Below are positions 1-5,070 of a DNA stretch of 5,070 nucleotides, one piece after another. The stretch covers positions 1 to 5,070 of the forward strand of contig JAGOEF010000152.1 in NCBI GenBank assembly GCA_017997855.1. The letters are read 5' to 3'. Under the pieces are notes generated by a model. It searched no databases and had not been told where the DNA came from. It saw only the letters and a list, made by a program, of their open reading frames with translations. The first letter of the stretch is position 1. Each line of letters opens with the position of its first letter. A program made the translations under genes and the position numbers. The DNA is from Bacteroidales bacterium. GTDB lineage: Bacteria; Bacteroidota; Bacteroidia; Bacteroidales; ML635J-15.

Positions 1-481
1 CTTCAAAACTATATGTTCGGTTGTTAAAATGTGTCAAAACCATTTCATAATTGTCTTCACTGTTTGGCATTTCCCAATAAAAACCATCTGGCTTCCAGTA
101 GCAATACTTTATACTCCTGAAAAACTGTATGTCGCTTTCGTTTTTCGGGCATTTTATCCGTATGTGCTTATAATTGATGAGTATTCGAACTTTGTCGCGC
201 ATCGAAAAATCATTTGAATAAAAAACAGAGTCTATTTCCATTTTTTTACTTACGTCATCATTATTCGCATGGTTTTCTACATGGGGCAAGCTGATTTCCG
301 GAAAGAGTGAAGCGAATTGTTCACGCGATGTCGCATCATCGGGTATCAGCCATGATTTGTGCGTACGGCTCCAGGCTGCTCCCGTAATTTGCCTGATCTT
401 ACCGGAAATGTGCTCATCATAAGCAAATTCCAGCTTAATTCTGTCTTCGCCGCGATGGTTTATTTTACTGGTTTGTATCAT
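1..481 (-). CDS. Tyrosine-type recombinase/integrase, N-terminal part, runs off the left edge
   Basis: The reading frame is open from an ATG at 481 to the window edge (160 codons). The start is supported by a GAGGAAG stretch about 10 bases upstream and by the typical opening MIQTSKINHRGEDRIKLEF. Residues 14-63 have the pattern of the N-terminal, arm-type DNA-binding region of Bacteroidetes tyrosine recombinases: a basic beta strand, then KIRQITGAAWSRTHKSWLIP, then an F-x3-F helix ending in FPEI. A second, diverged copy lies at about 106-155. W37-W44-P47-F60 and W129-W136-P139-F152 have the same spacing, offset by 92 residues. In such enzymes this region binds DNA beside the crossover site, followed by a SAM-like core-binding domain and the catalytic R-H-R-Y domain. 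Those parts are outside the window, so activity cannot be judged. It implies an integrative element or invertible locus to the left. Family assignment is fairly sure; element type is unknown. Confidence 0.72.
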   Translation of the reverse strand, partial: MIQTSKINHRGEDRIKLEFAYDEHISGKIRQITGAAWSRTHKSWLIPDDATSREQFASLFPEISLPHVENHANNDDVSKKMEIDSVFYSNDFSMRDKVRILINYKHIRIKCPKNESDIQFFRSIKYCYWKPDGFYWEMPNSEDNYEMVLTHFNNRTYSFE

Positions 482-574
482 TTGTTCTTCTTCCTCATTG
501 CTGGTGAAACGCAATAACCAATTGATATGTACTGTTTTTGTCGCCTGTGATGCACTTTTTTTTACAACAAGTAC

Positions 575-967
575 TCAGCGTTTTTCATGAAAATCATATT
601 CGATGCCCTTGTATGTCATTTTCAGATTTTTCAACTCATCGAGAGAATGAATGGTCTTCGTGTCAATTTTTCGAAAAGGACTATATCCGTTCCATAAATT
701 GGCGAAAGGGAAATGGGGAACTTGCGGGAAACAAATACTTGCATCTCTCGAAACATTGAAATAGGCATGGAAAACCTCATCGGTGTCGGTTGCGTTCATC
801 ACGGCATTCCGGTATGCTGCATCGTGATTGGCTTGCCCGGCAACAATTCTTTTATAATGTAAGATCGCTTCTTGCGACAACAAGGGGAGAAATATATTCA
901 TAGCTTCCTCCAAATTACAGCCAATCCAAAATTGGTCATCGCCGGGTCTGCAAGCCAACACTTTCAT
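575..967 (-). CDS. Hypothetical protein, 130 aa
   Basis: I do not recognise this protein. The ATG at 967 is the first start after an in-frame stop 24 bases upstream, and no clear Shine-Dalgarno sequence precedes it. The product looks soluble, with no signal peptide or membrane segment. A helical, alanine-rich middle (about residues 20-70) is followed by an aromatic and proline-rich stretch (FPQVPHFPFANLWNGYSPF, about 80-98) and a charged C-terminus (YKGIEYDFHEKR). Codon use looks natural, with mixed synonymous choices and no long low-complexity runs, so I favour a real gene over a chance frame. The antisense frame across its 5' end is shorter and less protein-like. It lies 93 bases upstream of the recombinase on the same strand and in the same reading frame, so the two may be co-transcribed and belong to the same element. 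Function is unknown. Confidence 0.5.
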   Translation of the reverse strand: MKVLACRPGDDQFWIGCNLEEAMNIFLPLLSQEAILHYKRIVAGQANHDAAYRNAVMNATDTDEVFHAYFNVSRDASICFPQVPHFPFANLWNGYSPFRKIDTKTIHSLDELKNLKMTYKGIEYDFHEKR

Positions 968-988
968 ATTCTTTATTTTAATGGTAAA

Positions 989-1144
989 TTATTGTTTCCG
1001 AAATTTTACTGGTATTATGGACAACAGCAAGCAGGCAGGCAATTCCCGGATGGGTTTTTTCCACGCCGCGGTGATATATAAAATCGGCTGCCGGATTTCG
1101 GAGAATTGCATCAATGTATTTTCATTTACATGAGGCTTGTGCAT
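989..1144 (-). CDS. Possible small protein, 51 aa
   Basis: This short frame starts at an ATG at 1144, preceded closely by GCGGAGCC, whose GGAG could serve as a ribosome binding site at short spacing. It ends with TAA at 991-989, 21 bases before the start of the 130-aa gene on the same strand. The product opens MHKPHVNENTLMQFSEIRQP and continues with a mixed hydrophobic and basic stretch (ITAAWKKP, CLLLSIIPVKFRKQ), so it would be a small basic, partly hydrophobic protein. Third codon positions in the first half lean to G/C, as in the real genes nearby. No family is recognised. A second frame across the same bases also gives protein-like text but has an internal stop. Either this is a true small gene leading the minus-strand cluster, or the region is an old decayed gene. 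Confidence 0.28.
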   Translation of the reverse strand: MHKPHVNENTLMQFSEIRQPILYITAAWKKPIRELPACLLLSIIPVKFRKQ

Positions 1145-1190
1145 GGCTCCGCTTCATCGTTAAGTTGACAAACGATTGTAAATCAGTGTT

Positions 1191-1275
1191 TTGTGCTTAG
1201 TTTTCAACAACAAAACTTGTGTTTTATGCTTTTCAAATGTATGAAAATAATGTATAACTTGTGCTTCGTTTTACC
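1191..1275 (+). repeat. Three imperfect direct repeats (TTGTGCTTnGTTTT)
   Basis: TTGTGCTTAGTTTT at 1191-1204 and TTGTGCTTCGTTTT at 1259-1272 differ at one of 14 positions and are 68 bp apart. Between them, TTGTGTTTTATGCTTTTCAAA at 1217-1237 is a looser relative. They lie upstream of the NusG-like gene and just outside the minus-strand cluster. They could be protein-binding sites for either neighbour or chance similarity in T-rich DNA. Confidence 0.35.
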
Positions 1276-1307
1276 GATAAATTCAAGTATTTTTCAAAAA
1301 AAATCAA

Positions 1308-1315
1308 CATATTTG
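1308..1315 (+). promoter_or_regulatory. Candidate -7 promoter box for the NusG-like gene
   Basis: CATATTTG matches the Bacteroidetes -7 consensus TAnnTTTG at all but the first fixed position. It sits 55 bases before the ATG. The upstream stretch is T-rich (TATTTTTC at 1289-1295) but has no exact TTTG at the expected -33 distance. It is the best candidate in the leader, but weak. Confidence 0.25.
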
Positions 1316-1370
1316 CAAACGGAAGTATGCCTCGGGTTATGTTGTAATATGCTTTAAAGTTTTGTTTTTG

Positions 1371-1877
1371 ATGACCGTTGAAGATCACAGTACGCCGAAA
1401 TGGCAGGTGTTCAGGGTGAAGCGCTTTCGCGAGAAAGAGCTGGCCCGGCAACTGTCCGCACTGGGCTATGAGGTGTTTTTACCATTGGTGTCGAAGCCGC
1501 ATAAAATCAAGGGCAAACTCGTTGAGCGCCGGTTCCCGCTCATCAGTGGTTATGTGTTTGTGCTGATACCTCCGGCGGCCATCGAAGTCCTGCGCTACAC
1601 CCCGGGCATTCTCTGTCCGCTGGTTTTCGATAATAAGCCGGTGAGTGTAACTCCATCCGATATCCGGCTGATGGAAATTGCCTGCAGCCATGGCGGGTCC
1701 GAAGTGGAAGTGGTCGAATTGGGCAATACTTCGGGTAAACTCGTTCAGATTAAATCGGGTCCGTTTGCCGGATACGAGGGTTTACAGCCCGACGGAATGC
1801 CGGCTCCGCATTGTTATGTGAGCCTGGGAATTCCCGGAACCTGCCTTCGCATTTTAATCCGCAATAAAAATCACTGA
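1371..1877 (+). CDS. UpxY-family NusG-like transcription antitermination factor
   Basis: This 168-aa protein has the two-part NusG layout. An N-terminal NGN domain (about residues 10-103) includes KWQVFRVKRFREKELARQL, the GYEVFLPL motif and the PLISGYVFV strand (56-64). A C-terminal KOW domain carries GKLVQIKSGPFAGYEG (122-137). NGN domains bind the RNA polymerase clamp; KOW domains contact other factors. UpxY-type paralogues in Bacteroidetes are usually the first gene of a capsular or exopolysaccharide operon and prevent early termination within its leader. The length fits that family. I chose the ATG at 1371 over a TTG at 1362 because NGN homology begins after it and ATG is the commoner start. 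There is no Shine-Dalgarno sequence, as is normal for the phylum. Unusually, no polysaccharide genes follow: the next gene is convergent rarA, one base away. It may be a leftover regulator or may act elsewhere. Confidence 0.88.
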   Translation: MTVEDHSTPKWQVFRVKRFREKELARQLSALGYEVFLPLVSKPHKIKGKLVERRFPLISGYVFVLIPPAAIEVLRYTPGILCPLVFDNKPVSVTPSDIRLMEIACSHGGSEVEVVELGNTSGKLVQIKSGPFAGYEGLQPDGMPAPHCYVSLGIPGTCLRILIRNKNH

Positions 1878-1878
1878 T

Positions 1879-3159
1879 TTAGCGGTACCCATAGCGGTTC
1901 TTCCAGCGACTGATCAGGGAGTTCCTGATATCCTTTTCACGTTCGTTGGCAGCGGGTTCATAGAGTATGCTCCCCTTCAGCGCCTCGGGCATGTAATCCT
2001 GCGCAGCGAAATGCCCTTCGAAGTCGTGCGGATAGAGGTAATCGGTTCCATAACCGATTTGTTTCATCAGTTGGGTAGGGGCGTTGCGCAGGTGCAGCGG
2101 AACCGGCTGGTGCCCTTTGCTGCGCACTAATTCCAGCGCAGCATCAATAGCGAGATATGCCGAATTGCTTTTTGCCGAGCAGGCCAGAAAAATCGTACAT
2201 TCCGACAGAATAATCCGTGCTTCGGGCATCCCGATTTTATGCACCGCGTCGAAGCAGGCATTGGCAATAAGCAGGGCATTCGGATTGGCCAGCCCGATAT
2301 CTTCGGCAGCGAGAACCATCAGCCGGCGGGCAATAAAAATAATGTCTTCGCCACCATCGAGCATACGCGCCAGCCAATACACCGCAGCATTGGGGTCGCT
2401 GCCGCGCACTGATTTAATAAATGCCGAAATCACATCGTAATGTTGTTCACCGCCTTTGTCGTAAATCGAAATGTGCTTCTGAAGCACATCGGTAACCATC
2501 CGGTTGGTGATGTTTACTGTTTTTCCGGGTTCCGAATGGGCTATCAGTTCGATGATATTGTAAAGTTTTCGTGCATCACCCCCCGAGAAGCGGAACAAGG
2601 CTTCGCTTTCGATGAGGTGCATCTTTTTCGAAGCCGCAATCACGGGGTCGTCAAAAGCACGCTGAGCGAGCAGGCTCAGATCCTCTTCGGCGAGGCTTTC
2701 TAGAATATACACCTGACAGCGCGACAAAAGCGGGGTGATTACCTCGAACGAAGGGTTTTCGGTGGTGGCGCCAATCAGGGTGATGGTGCCGTCTTCTACC
2801 GCCCCGAGCAGCGAATCCTGCTGCGACTTGCTGAATCGGTGAATTTCGTCGATAAACAGTATGGCAGATCCCGAGGCAAACAGGTTCTGACTGCGTGCCT
2901 GCTGTATTATTTCGCGCACTTCTTTCACACCGCTGCTGATGGCCGAAAGGGTGAAAAATCGCCGGCCGGCCTGCTGTGAAATAATGCGTGCCAGGGTAGT
3001 TTTGCCAACACCCGGAGGTCCCCACAAAATCATCGAGGGTATCTTTCCGCTTTCAATCAGTTGACGGAGGCTGGCTGCCTGACCCACCAGATGCCGCTGT
3101 CCGGTAAAAGTGTCGAAATCTTTTGGTCGCAATCGTTCTGCCAAAGGCATGTGTTCCAT
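1879..3159 (-). CDS. rarA: Replication-associated recombination protein A (RarA/MgsA), AAA+ ATPase
   Basis: This full-length 426-aa member of the RarA/MgsA/WRNIP1 family is a clamp-loader-like AAA+ ATPase that acts in the cytoplasm at stalled replication forks. Visible motifs are the opening PLAERLRPKDFDTFTGQRHLVG, Walker A GPPGVGKT (47-54), Walker B ILFIDEIHRF (100-109), sensor 1 GATTENPSFE (130-139), an arginine finger in LLSRCQ (R147) and sensor 2 GGDARK (193-198). The C-terminal tetramerisation region has the family signatures SAFIKSVRGSDPNAAVYWLA, RRLMVLAAEDIGLANP and LRNAPT, with YGTDYLYPHD near the end. E. coli RarA has 447 residues, so the length is normal and no key residue is missing. 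M4 is an alternative start; the ATG at 3159 has no strong ribosome binding site. It is divergent from lgt and convergent with the NusG-like gene. A one-mismatch -7 box (TAATTTAG) lies upstream on its strand within 3193-3206. Confidence 0.97.
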   Translation of the reverse strand: MEHMPLAERLRPKDFDTFTGQRHLVGQAASLRQLIESGKIPSMILWGPPGVGKTTLARIISQQAGRRFFTLSAISSGVKEVREIIQQARSQNLFASGSAILFIDEIHRFSKSQQDSLLGAVEDGTITLIGATTENPSFEVITPLLSRCQVYILESLAEEDLSLLAQRAFDDPVIAASKKMHLIESEALFRFSGGDARKLYNIIELIAHSEPGKTVNITNRMVTDVLQKHISIYDKGGEQHYDVISAFIKSVRGSDPNAAVYWLARMLDGGEDIIFIARRLMVLAAEDIGLANPNALLIANACFDAVHKIGMPEARIILSECTIFLACSAKSNSAYLAIDAALELVRSKGHQPVPLHLRNAPTQLMKQIGYGTDYLYPHDFEGHFAAQDYMPEALKGSILYEPAANEREKDIRNSLISRWKNRYGYR

Positions 3160-3182
3160 ATTTTTTTCTCAGGTTTTAGTCA

Positions 3183-3190
3183 TATATTTG
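3183..3190 (+). promoter_or_regulatory. Bacteroidetes-type -7 promoter box for lgt
   Basis: TATATTTG is an exact match to the phylum consensus TAnnTTTG and lies 24 bases before the lgt ATG. This places the likely transcription start close to the start codon and leaves a short A/T-rich leader without a Shine-Dalgarno sequence. The -33 region (about 3160-3167) is a T-run rather than a clean TTTG. The 55-bp gap between rarA and lgt must also hold the rarA promoter. Confidence 0.6.
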
Positions 3191-3214
3191 CATCGCTAAA
3201 TTAATACTTTTCGC

Positions 3215-4084
3215 ATGGACTTTATCCTGAATTTTATACACTGGAGCCCCGACCCGGTCATTTTCGAGATCGGGAGTCGTGGAATACGCTGGTACGGACT
3301 GCTTCTGGCCACCGGTTTTTTATTGTCATACTTTGTGCTGGGGTACCTGTTGAAAAAAGAATCGTGGGTGCAGCAACGCATCGATGCATTAGCCATCTAC
3401 ACCATTGTGGGTGTGGTGGTAGGGCTCAGACTGGGGCATTGCCTGTTCTATGATCCGGTACATTATTTATCGCACCCCCTCGAAATTCTGAAAGTGTGGG
3501 AGGGAGGTCTGGCCAGTCACGGGGGGGCAGTGGGTATTATTCTTGCGTTGCTGTTGTTTGCCCGCAAATACAAATTGAATTTTTGGTACCTCATCGACCG
3601 TGTGGCAGCGGTGGTGCTGCTGGCCGGCAGTTTTGTCCGTGTAGGAAATTTGATGAATTCCGAAATCTACGGCGTGCCGACAAAACTTCCCTGGGGCTTT
3701 CAGTTTTTCAGGGTCGGCGACGATGCTGCGCTTGCAATGAAGAATGCAGTAGGGCAGTGCAATGTTGCCGATGTTAGCTGTCTGGCGCAGCATTGGCCTG
3801 CTCGTCATCCTACTCAGCTGTATGAGGGCATTTTCTATTTCATCGCTTTTTTCGTGCTGCTGTGGCTGTTCAAAAGGTATAAAGACAAATGGAAACCCGG
3901 TGTTTTTCTGGGCATCTTTCTGAATGTGGTCTTTGTATTCCGCTTTTTCATTGAGTTCACCAAAGAATCACAAATTGAATTCGAAGGCTGGAACTTCCCC
4001 CTAGACATGGGACAGGTGCTCAGCGTCCCGTTTGTCATTTTCGGCTTATGGCTGATTTTCAGAAAAAGACCGATTAAAACCTAG
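3215..4084 (+). CDS. lgt: Phosphatidylglycerol--prolipoprotein diacylglyceryl transferase
   Basis: Lgt is the inner-membrane enzyme that moves diacylglycerol from phosphatidylglycerol to the lipobox cysteine of prolipoproteins, the first step of lipoprotein maturation. The 289-aa product is a multi-pass membrane protein with hydrophobic segments near residues 28-46, 60-78, 105-116, 130-145, 206-219 and 230-246, plus one at the C-terminus. Signature elements are RWYG (25-28), GGLASHGGAVGI (97-108) with the essential histidine at H102, and VRVGNLMNSEIYG (141-153). In the last, R142, N145, E150 and G153 line up with E. coli R143, N146, E151 and G154. RHPTQLYEG (197-205) and RFFIEFTKE (243-251) follow, R243 corresponding to E. 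coli R239. An insertion with two cysteines (about 168-192) lies between the conserved blocks, as in other Bacteroidetes Lgt proteins. It appears monocistronic; a REP-like palindrome starts 20 bases after its stop. Confidence 0.97.
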   Translation: MDFILNFIHWSPDPVIFEIGSRGIRWYGLLLATGFLLSYFVLGYLLKKESWVQQRIDALAIYTIVGVVVGLRLGHCLFYDPVHYLSHPLEILKVWEGGLASHGGAVGIILALLLFARKYKLNFWYLIDRVAAVVLLAGSFVRVGNLMNSEIYGVPTKLPWGFQFFRVGDDAALAMKNAVGQCNVADVSCLAQHWPARHPTQLYEGIFYFIAFFVLLWLFKRYKDKWKPGVFLGIFLNVVFVFRFFIEFTKESQIEFEGWNFPLDMGQVLSVPFVIFGLWLIFRKRPIKT

Positions 4085-4104
4085 TTCAGCCAATTTAACA
4101 CCCC

Positions 4105-4131
4105 ATGCAGCAAGCGTCCCGCTTGCGGGTA
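4105..4131 (+). repeat. REP-like palindrome, copy 1 (left flank of the RAYT gene)
   Basis: The unit is a short ATGCA foot, a perfect 7-bp stem GCAAGCG/CGCTTGC (4110-4116 and 4120-4126) around a TCC loop, and a GGGTA end. The bases after it (TACATCCCTTAAAACC) resemble the spacer used in the array to the right. The AACACCCC before it matches the bases before copy 8. So copy 1 once sat in array-like surroundings. No T-run follows, so it is not a typical terminator for lgt. Confidence 0.85.
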
Positions 4132-4208
4132 CATCCCTTAAAACCTTCTTTGTCAAAAAAATCAAACAAAATGTTTCTCCAATGAAGTTATTATTGTAAT
4201 TTTATTCC

Positions 4209-4733
4209 ATGGAACTACATGCAAACGACAACCAGGTGTATTTTGTTACACTCACTGTTATCAAATGGATTGATGTCTTTACAAGGCGCGAATACAAAGA
4301 CTTTATCGTAAACTGTCTTGAATTTTGCCGTAAAAATAAAGGTCTGGAAATATATTCATTTGTAATCATGTCGAACCACATTCACATGATTGTCCGGTCA
4401 AGAGAATTGCCATTGGGAGATGTTCTTCGTGATTTCAAAACTTTTACTTCGAAAGAATTATTTAAGTCAATAAAAAGTTATCCGAAAGAAAGTCGCCGTA
4501 AATGGATGACCGATGCGTTCGAAGCAGCCGGGGTTTTCAATCCGTTAAACAAAAAACATCAATTCTGGCAAAACCTCAATTATCCGATTTTAATCGATAA
4601 CCAAAAAACATTTCAGATAAAGCAGAATTATATCCATCAAAATCCGGTACGTGCTGGCTTTGTTGTAAACGATTTTGAATACCTGTATAGCAGTGCTTCT
4701 GAGTTCTGCCCGCTAACTATTGATCCGTATTAA
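4209..4733 (+). CDS. REP-associated tyrosine transposase (RAYT), Y1/HUH family
   Basis: This 174-aa protein belongs to the IS200-like Y1 transposase superfamily, RAYT branch. These single-strand nucleases cut and rejoin DNA through a covalent 5'-phosphotyrosine link. The beginning VYFVTLTVIKWIDVFTR (10-26) is typical of Bacteroidetes members. The metal-binding HUH motif is H57-I-H59 in FVIMSNHIHMIV. The likely nucleophile is Y141 in the conserved block QNYIHQNPVRAGFV. The basic region 77-100 and FWQ (119-121) also fit the family. The length is normal and all catalytic residues are present, so it appears intact. The ATG at 4209 lacks a Shine-Dalgarno sequence. A possible promoter is TTTC (4173-4176), 20 bases, then TAATTTTA (4197-4204), each one base off consensus. 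Flanking inverted copies of a palindromic repeat and the adjacent array are its likely substrates. Its exact target and cleavage site are unknown. Confidence 0.92.
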   Translation: MELHANDNQVYFVTLTVIKWIDVFTRREYKDFIVNCLEFCRKNKGLEIYSFVIMSNHIHMIVRSRELPLGDVLRDFKTFTSKELFKSIKSYPKESRRKWMTDAFEAAGVFNPLNKKHQFWQNLNYPILIDNQKTFQIKQNYIHQNPVRAGFVVNDFEYLYSSASEFCPLTIDPY

Positions 4734-4754
4734 TTAAGGAAATTGTTAGTTTTA

Positions 4755-4781
4755 TACCCGCAAGCGGAACGCTTGCTGCAT
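4755..4781 (-). repeat. REP-like palindrome, copy 2 (right flank of the RAYT gene, inverted)
   Basis: On the plus strand it reads TACCC, GCAAGCG (4760-4766), GAA, CGCTTGC (4770-4776), TGCAT. It is the reverse complement of copy 1 except for one loop base (GAA instead of GGA). It starts 22 bases after the transposase stop codon and is the only complete copy in this orientation in the window. Confidence 0.85.
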
Positions 4782-4796
4782 TATGTTTTGCAAACC

Positions 4797-4814
4797 ATGC
4801 AGCAACGCCCTACA
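4797..4814 (+). repeat. Degenerate repeat copy lacking the hairpin core
   Basis: ATGCAGCAACGCCCTACA has the left foot (ATGCAGCAA) and the right end (TACA) of the unit, but about a dozen central bases, including most of the stem and loop, are absent. It looks like an internal deletion of a full copy. It lies between inverted copy 2 and the first regular unit of the array. Confidence 0.55.
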
Positions 4815-4818
4815 CCCT

Positions 4819-5052
4819 ATGCAGCAAGCGTCCTCGCTTGCGGGTACAACACCCCTTAAAAACCACCCCATGCAGCAAGCGTCCCGCTTGCGGGTACAAC
4901 ACACTTCAAAAAAACCAACTAATGCAACAAGCGTCCTCGCTTGCGGTTACAACACCCCTTAAAAACCACCCCATGCAGCAAGCGTCCCGCTTGCGGGTAT
5001 AACACACCTCAAAAAAAAACACCCCATGCAGCAAGCGCCCAGCTTGCGGGTA
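4819..5052 (+). repeat. Array of five REP-like palindromes at 51-53 bp spacing
   Basis: The units are at 4819-4846, 4870-4896, 4922-4949, 4973-4999 and 5026-5052. Each has the ATGCA foot, the GCAAGCG/CGCTTGC stem and a GGGTA-type end, all in the same orientation as copy 1. Units at 4819 and 4922 have a four-base loop TCCT and are followed by a CAACACCCCTTAAAAACC spacer. Units at 4870 and 4973 have a three-base loop TCC and a CACACTTCAAA or CACACCTCAAA spacer. The alternation makes a dimer of about 103 bp. Sequence drift includes CAACAAG for CAGCAAG and GGTTA for GGGTA in the third unit. The last unit has a 6-bp stem and a GCCCA loop. The array ends 18 bases from the window edge and may continue. 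Confidence 0.88.
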
Positions 5053-5070
5053 TAATTTTGAACAAACCTC

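Larger units (their letters stand above)
1145..1370. other. A/T-rich intergenic leader between the minus-strand cluster and the NusG-like gene
   Basis: No convincing gene is seen here. The stretch separates two divergent transcription units, so it should hold promoters for both. It is visibly richer in A and T than the flanking coding DNA. It contains the imperfect direct repeats at 1191-1275 and a weak 6-bp inverted repeat (AGTTTT/AAAACT, 1199-1217). A one-mismatch Bacteroidetes -7 box lies at 1308-1315. If that box is used, the NusG-like mRNA would have an untranslated leader of roughly 48 bases. Confidence 0.5.
4105..4781 (+). mobile_element. RAYT plus flanking inverted REP-like repeats
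   Basis: The transposase gene is bracketed by copy 1 (4105-4131) and copy 2 (4755-4781) of one palindromic repeat in opposite orientation. This is the arrangement described for RAYT genes, in which the enzyme recognises the REP hairpin and its short foot. The segment is richer in A and T than the preceding lgt gene, consistent with separate ancestry. No target-site duplication is evident at its ends, as expected for HUH enzymes. Whether the 677-bp unit still moves as a whole, or the enzyme only spreads the repeats, cannot be told from sequence. Confidence 0.65.

Noticed and set aside
29..217. Plus-strand 62-aa frame
   Set aside because: Antisense to the recombinase, whose conserved pattern on the other strand is clear.
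575..577. TGA read as selenocysteine or readthrough joining the 130-aa frame to the recombinase
   Set aside because: No hairpin resembling a SECIS element was seen after the TGA, and the recombinase has its own well-placed ATG with an upstream GAGGAAG.
538..759. Plus-strand 73-aa frame
   Set aside because: Lies entirely antisense to the 130-aa gene and its 3' flank; shows no recognisable domain.
872..1081. Plus-strand 69-aa frame
   Set aside because: It overlaps the 130-aa and 51-aa minus-strand frames, has no family features and no ribosome binding site; treated as a shadow.
1199..1217. AGTTTT/AAAACT inverted repeat as a regulatory hairpin
   Set aside because: Only six A/T-rich pairs with a seven-base loop; too weak to call.
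2084..3025. Several frames of 87-124 aa across rarA in other phases
   Set aside because: All are shadows of the highly conserved rarA coding sequence.
3467..3808. Antisense 113-aa and alternative-phase 93-aa frames inside lgt
   Set aside because: Shadows of lgt, which has all family motifs in its own frame.
4105..4131. Rho-independent terminator of lgt
   Set aside because: The stem is good but no T-run follows it, and the same unit recurs many times away from gene ends.
4819..5052. CRISPR array
   Set aside because: Repeat length and spacing look CRISPR-like at first, but the intervening spacers are near copies of each other in two alternating types, and no cas gene is present. REP/BIME array fits better.

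Overview
The window looks like chromosomal DNA from a member of the Bacteroidota. The grounds are an UpxY-type NusG paralogue, an exact Bacteroidetes-style -7 promoter box (TAnnTTTG) before lgt, start codons with little or no Shine-Dalgarno sequence, and a Bacteroidetes-type integrase N-terminus. The order or genus cannot be fixed from the sequence.

Left part (1-1370). Everything that looks coding here is on the minus strand and lies in one reading frame: a possible 51-residue small protein (989-1144), an unrecognised 130-residue protein (575-967), and the first 160 residues of a tyrosine-type recombinase (1-481) that runs off the left edge. The recombinase suggests the edge of an integrated or degraded mobile element. 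Bases 1145-1370 are an A/T-rich leader with imperfect direct repeats.

Middle part (1371-4084). This holds conserved, well-preserved genes. A NusG-like antiterminator of the UpxY family (1371-1877, plus) meets rarA/mgsA (1879-3159, minus) tail to tail with a single base between the two stop codons. The DNA-maintenance ATPase rarA is divergent from lgt (3215-4084, plus), the membrane enzyme that puts diacylglycerol on prolipoproteins. A 55-bp gap separates their starts and carries the lgt promoter. The UpxY gene is an orphan: no polysaccharide operon follows it.

Right part (4085-5070). A REP-associated tyrosine transposase (RAYT, HUH/Y1 family; 4209-4733) is bracketed by two copies of a 27-bp palindromic repeat in opposite orientation (4105-4131 and 4755-4781), the classic layout of a RAYT and its REP sequences. 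To the right follows a partial repeat copy and then an array of at least five more copies at 51-53 bp spacing. Two unit types alternate in this array, so the true period is a dimer of about 103 bp. The array probably continues past the window edge. This enzyme-plus-repeat-family module is the most interesting system visible here.
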